Shown: piece after piece, positions 44,508-44,645 of the stretch
Position numbering within the stretch: position 1 is the stretch's first letter
Layout of the letters: each line of letters begins with the position of its first letter
Assembly: GCA_945867235.1 (NCBI GenBank)
Contig: CAMBHS010000004.1
Span: 1-44,645 of the forward strand
Direction of reading: 5' to 3'
DNA length: 44,645 nt
Origin: Akkermansia muciniphila
GTDB taxonomy: Bacteria; Verrucomicrobiota; Verrucomicrobiia; Limisphaerales; SXQI01
Position numbers and translations under genes: made by a program
Notes under the pieces: model-generated
Seen by the model: the letters and a program-made list of their open reading frames with translations, nothing else
The model's database searches: none
What the model was told of the DNA's origin: nothing

Positions 44508-44645
44508 GTCCAAGAATTAACTGGACAGGGGTTTCTTGGTTCTTCTATTGCGCGGTTGGGTGCAGTTGGGCTGGATTTGCTCGAGAGTTTGGCGGCAACG
44601 GGTGAGTTTTTGTTGAATAGATTCGATCGTGGCGGTCCAGACAAA
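44506..44645 (-). mobile_element. 3' end of an insertion sequence (partial)
   Basis: The stretch begins with an inverted-repeat-like end: TGTCCA, 9 bp, TGGACA, next to a TA dinucleotide at 44504-44505 such as IS630/Tc1-type elements duplicate on insertion. It contains the end of a transposase reading frame, whose TAA lies about 10 bp inside the element. The other end and the second terminal repeat lie outside the window, so family and completeness are uncertain. Confidence 0.6.
44517..44645 (-). CDS. Transposase C-terminus, IS630/DDE-like (partial)
   Basis: The last 42 residues of a protein are visible, starting 'FVWTATIESIQQKL' and ending in a basic tail ('PRNRRTKKPLSS') at a TAA at 44517. 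A [FW]-W-T-x-T...I-x-x-K motif just before the end is typical of IS630-type DDE transposases ('F-x-WTKT/ATADSI'-like ends). The DDE catalytic residues would lie to the right, outside the window. The family call rests on a short tail and is tentative. Confidence 0.5.
   Translation of the reverse strand, partial: FVWTATIESIQQKLTRCRQTLEQIQPNCTQPRNRRTKKPLSS

Overview
The window reads as chromosome from a member of the Verrucomicrobiota (PVC group). The supporting signs are orphan pseudopilins of the H-X9-DG type, a giant exported PA14/lamin-tail/CotH protein, a DUF6797-type protein, tandem prohibitin-like SPFH proteins and a SUMF1-domain membrane protein, all next to a standard bacterial nusA-infB-rbfA-nrnA-truB-ribF operon. 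The lineage is inferred from gene content, not from a marker phylogeny. I saw no rRNA, tRNA, CRISPR array or prophage.

Layout. 1-3760 (minus): two co-oriented genes for exported proteins, a 481-aa protein with tail-fibre-like repeats followed by a very large protein that runs off the left edge. 3987-4811 (minus): a pseudopilin. 5031-6924 (minus): two adjacent SPFH paralogues and a 64-aa membrane protein translationally coupled to them. Divergent from these, 7057-9386 (plus) holds a two-gene unit: a small coiled-coil protein and a one-TM protein with a SUMF1 domain. 9411-10238 (minus): a second pseudopilin. 10438-19944 (plus): a 3168-aa exported multidomain protein. 19946-26979 (minus): the translation/transcription operon, with an apparent leader terminator and a hairpin over the Shine-Dalgarno of nusA. 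27323-28423 (plus): a class V aminotransferase. 28455-29555 (minus): a MidA-like methyltransferase. 29801-32095 (plus): a DUF6797-type protein broken by one in-frame TGA. 32197-32586 (plus): a small lipoprotein. 32587-36724 (minus): a TPR membrane protein and homodimeric pyruvate dehydrogenase E1 (aceE). 36939-40728 (minus): a four-gene sugar operon. 40840-44043: a secreted EEP-fold hydrolase, a divergent NagB-like protein and a class C-type serine hydrolase. The right edge holds the 3' end of an insertion-sequence transposase that appears to have cut a host gene.

The most coherent new reading is the minus-strand operon FucU-type mutarotase, UxaE-type epimerase, L-galactose-dehydrogenase-like aldo/keto reductase and LgoD-like Zn dehydrogenase. 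In that order of chemistry the enzymes would take L-galactose (or, by analogy, L-fucose) through L-galactonate to D-tagaturonate and then D-fructuronate, joining normal hexuronate catabolism. The second notable point is the TGA at 30068-30070, which falls where homologues are expected to carry a Trp and is otherwise followed by an intact reading frame.
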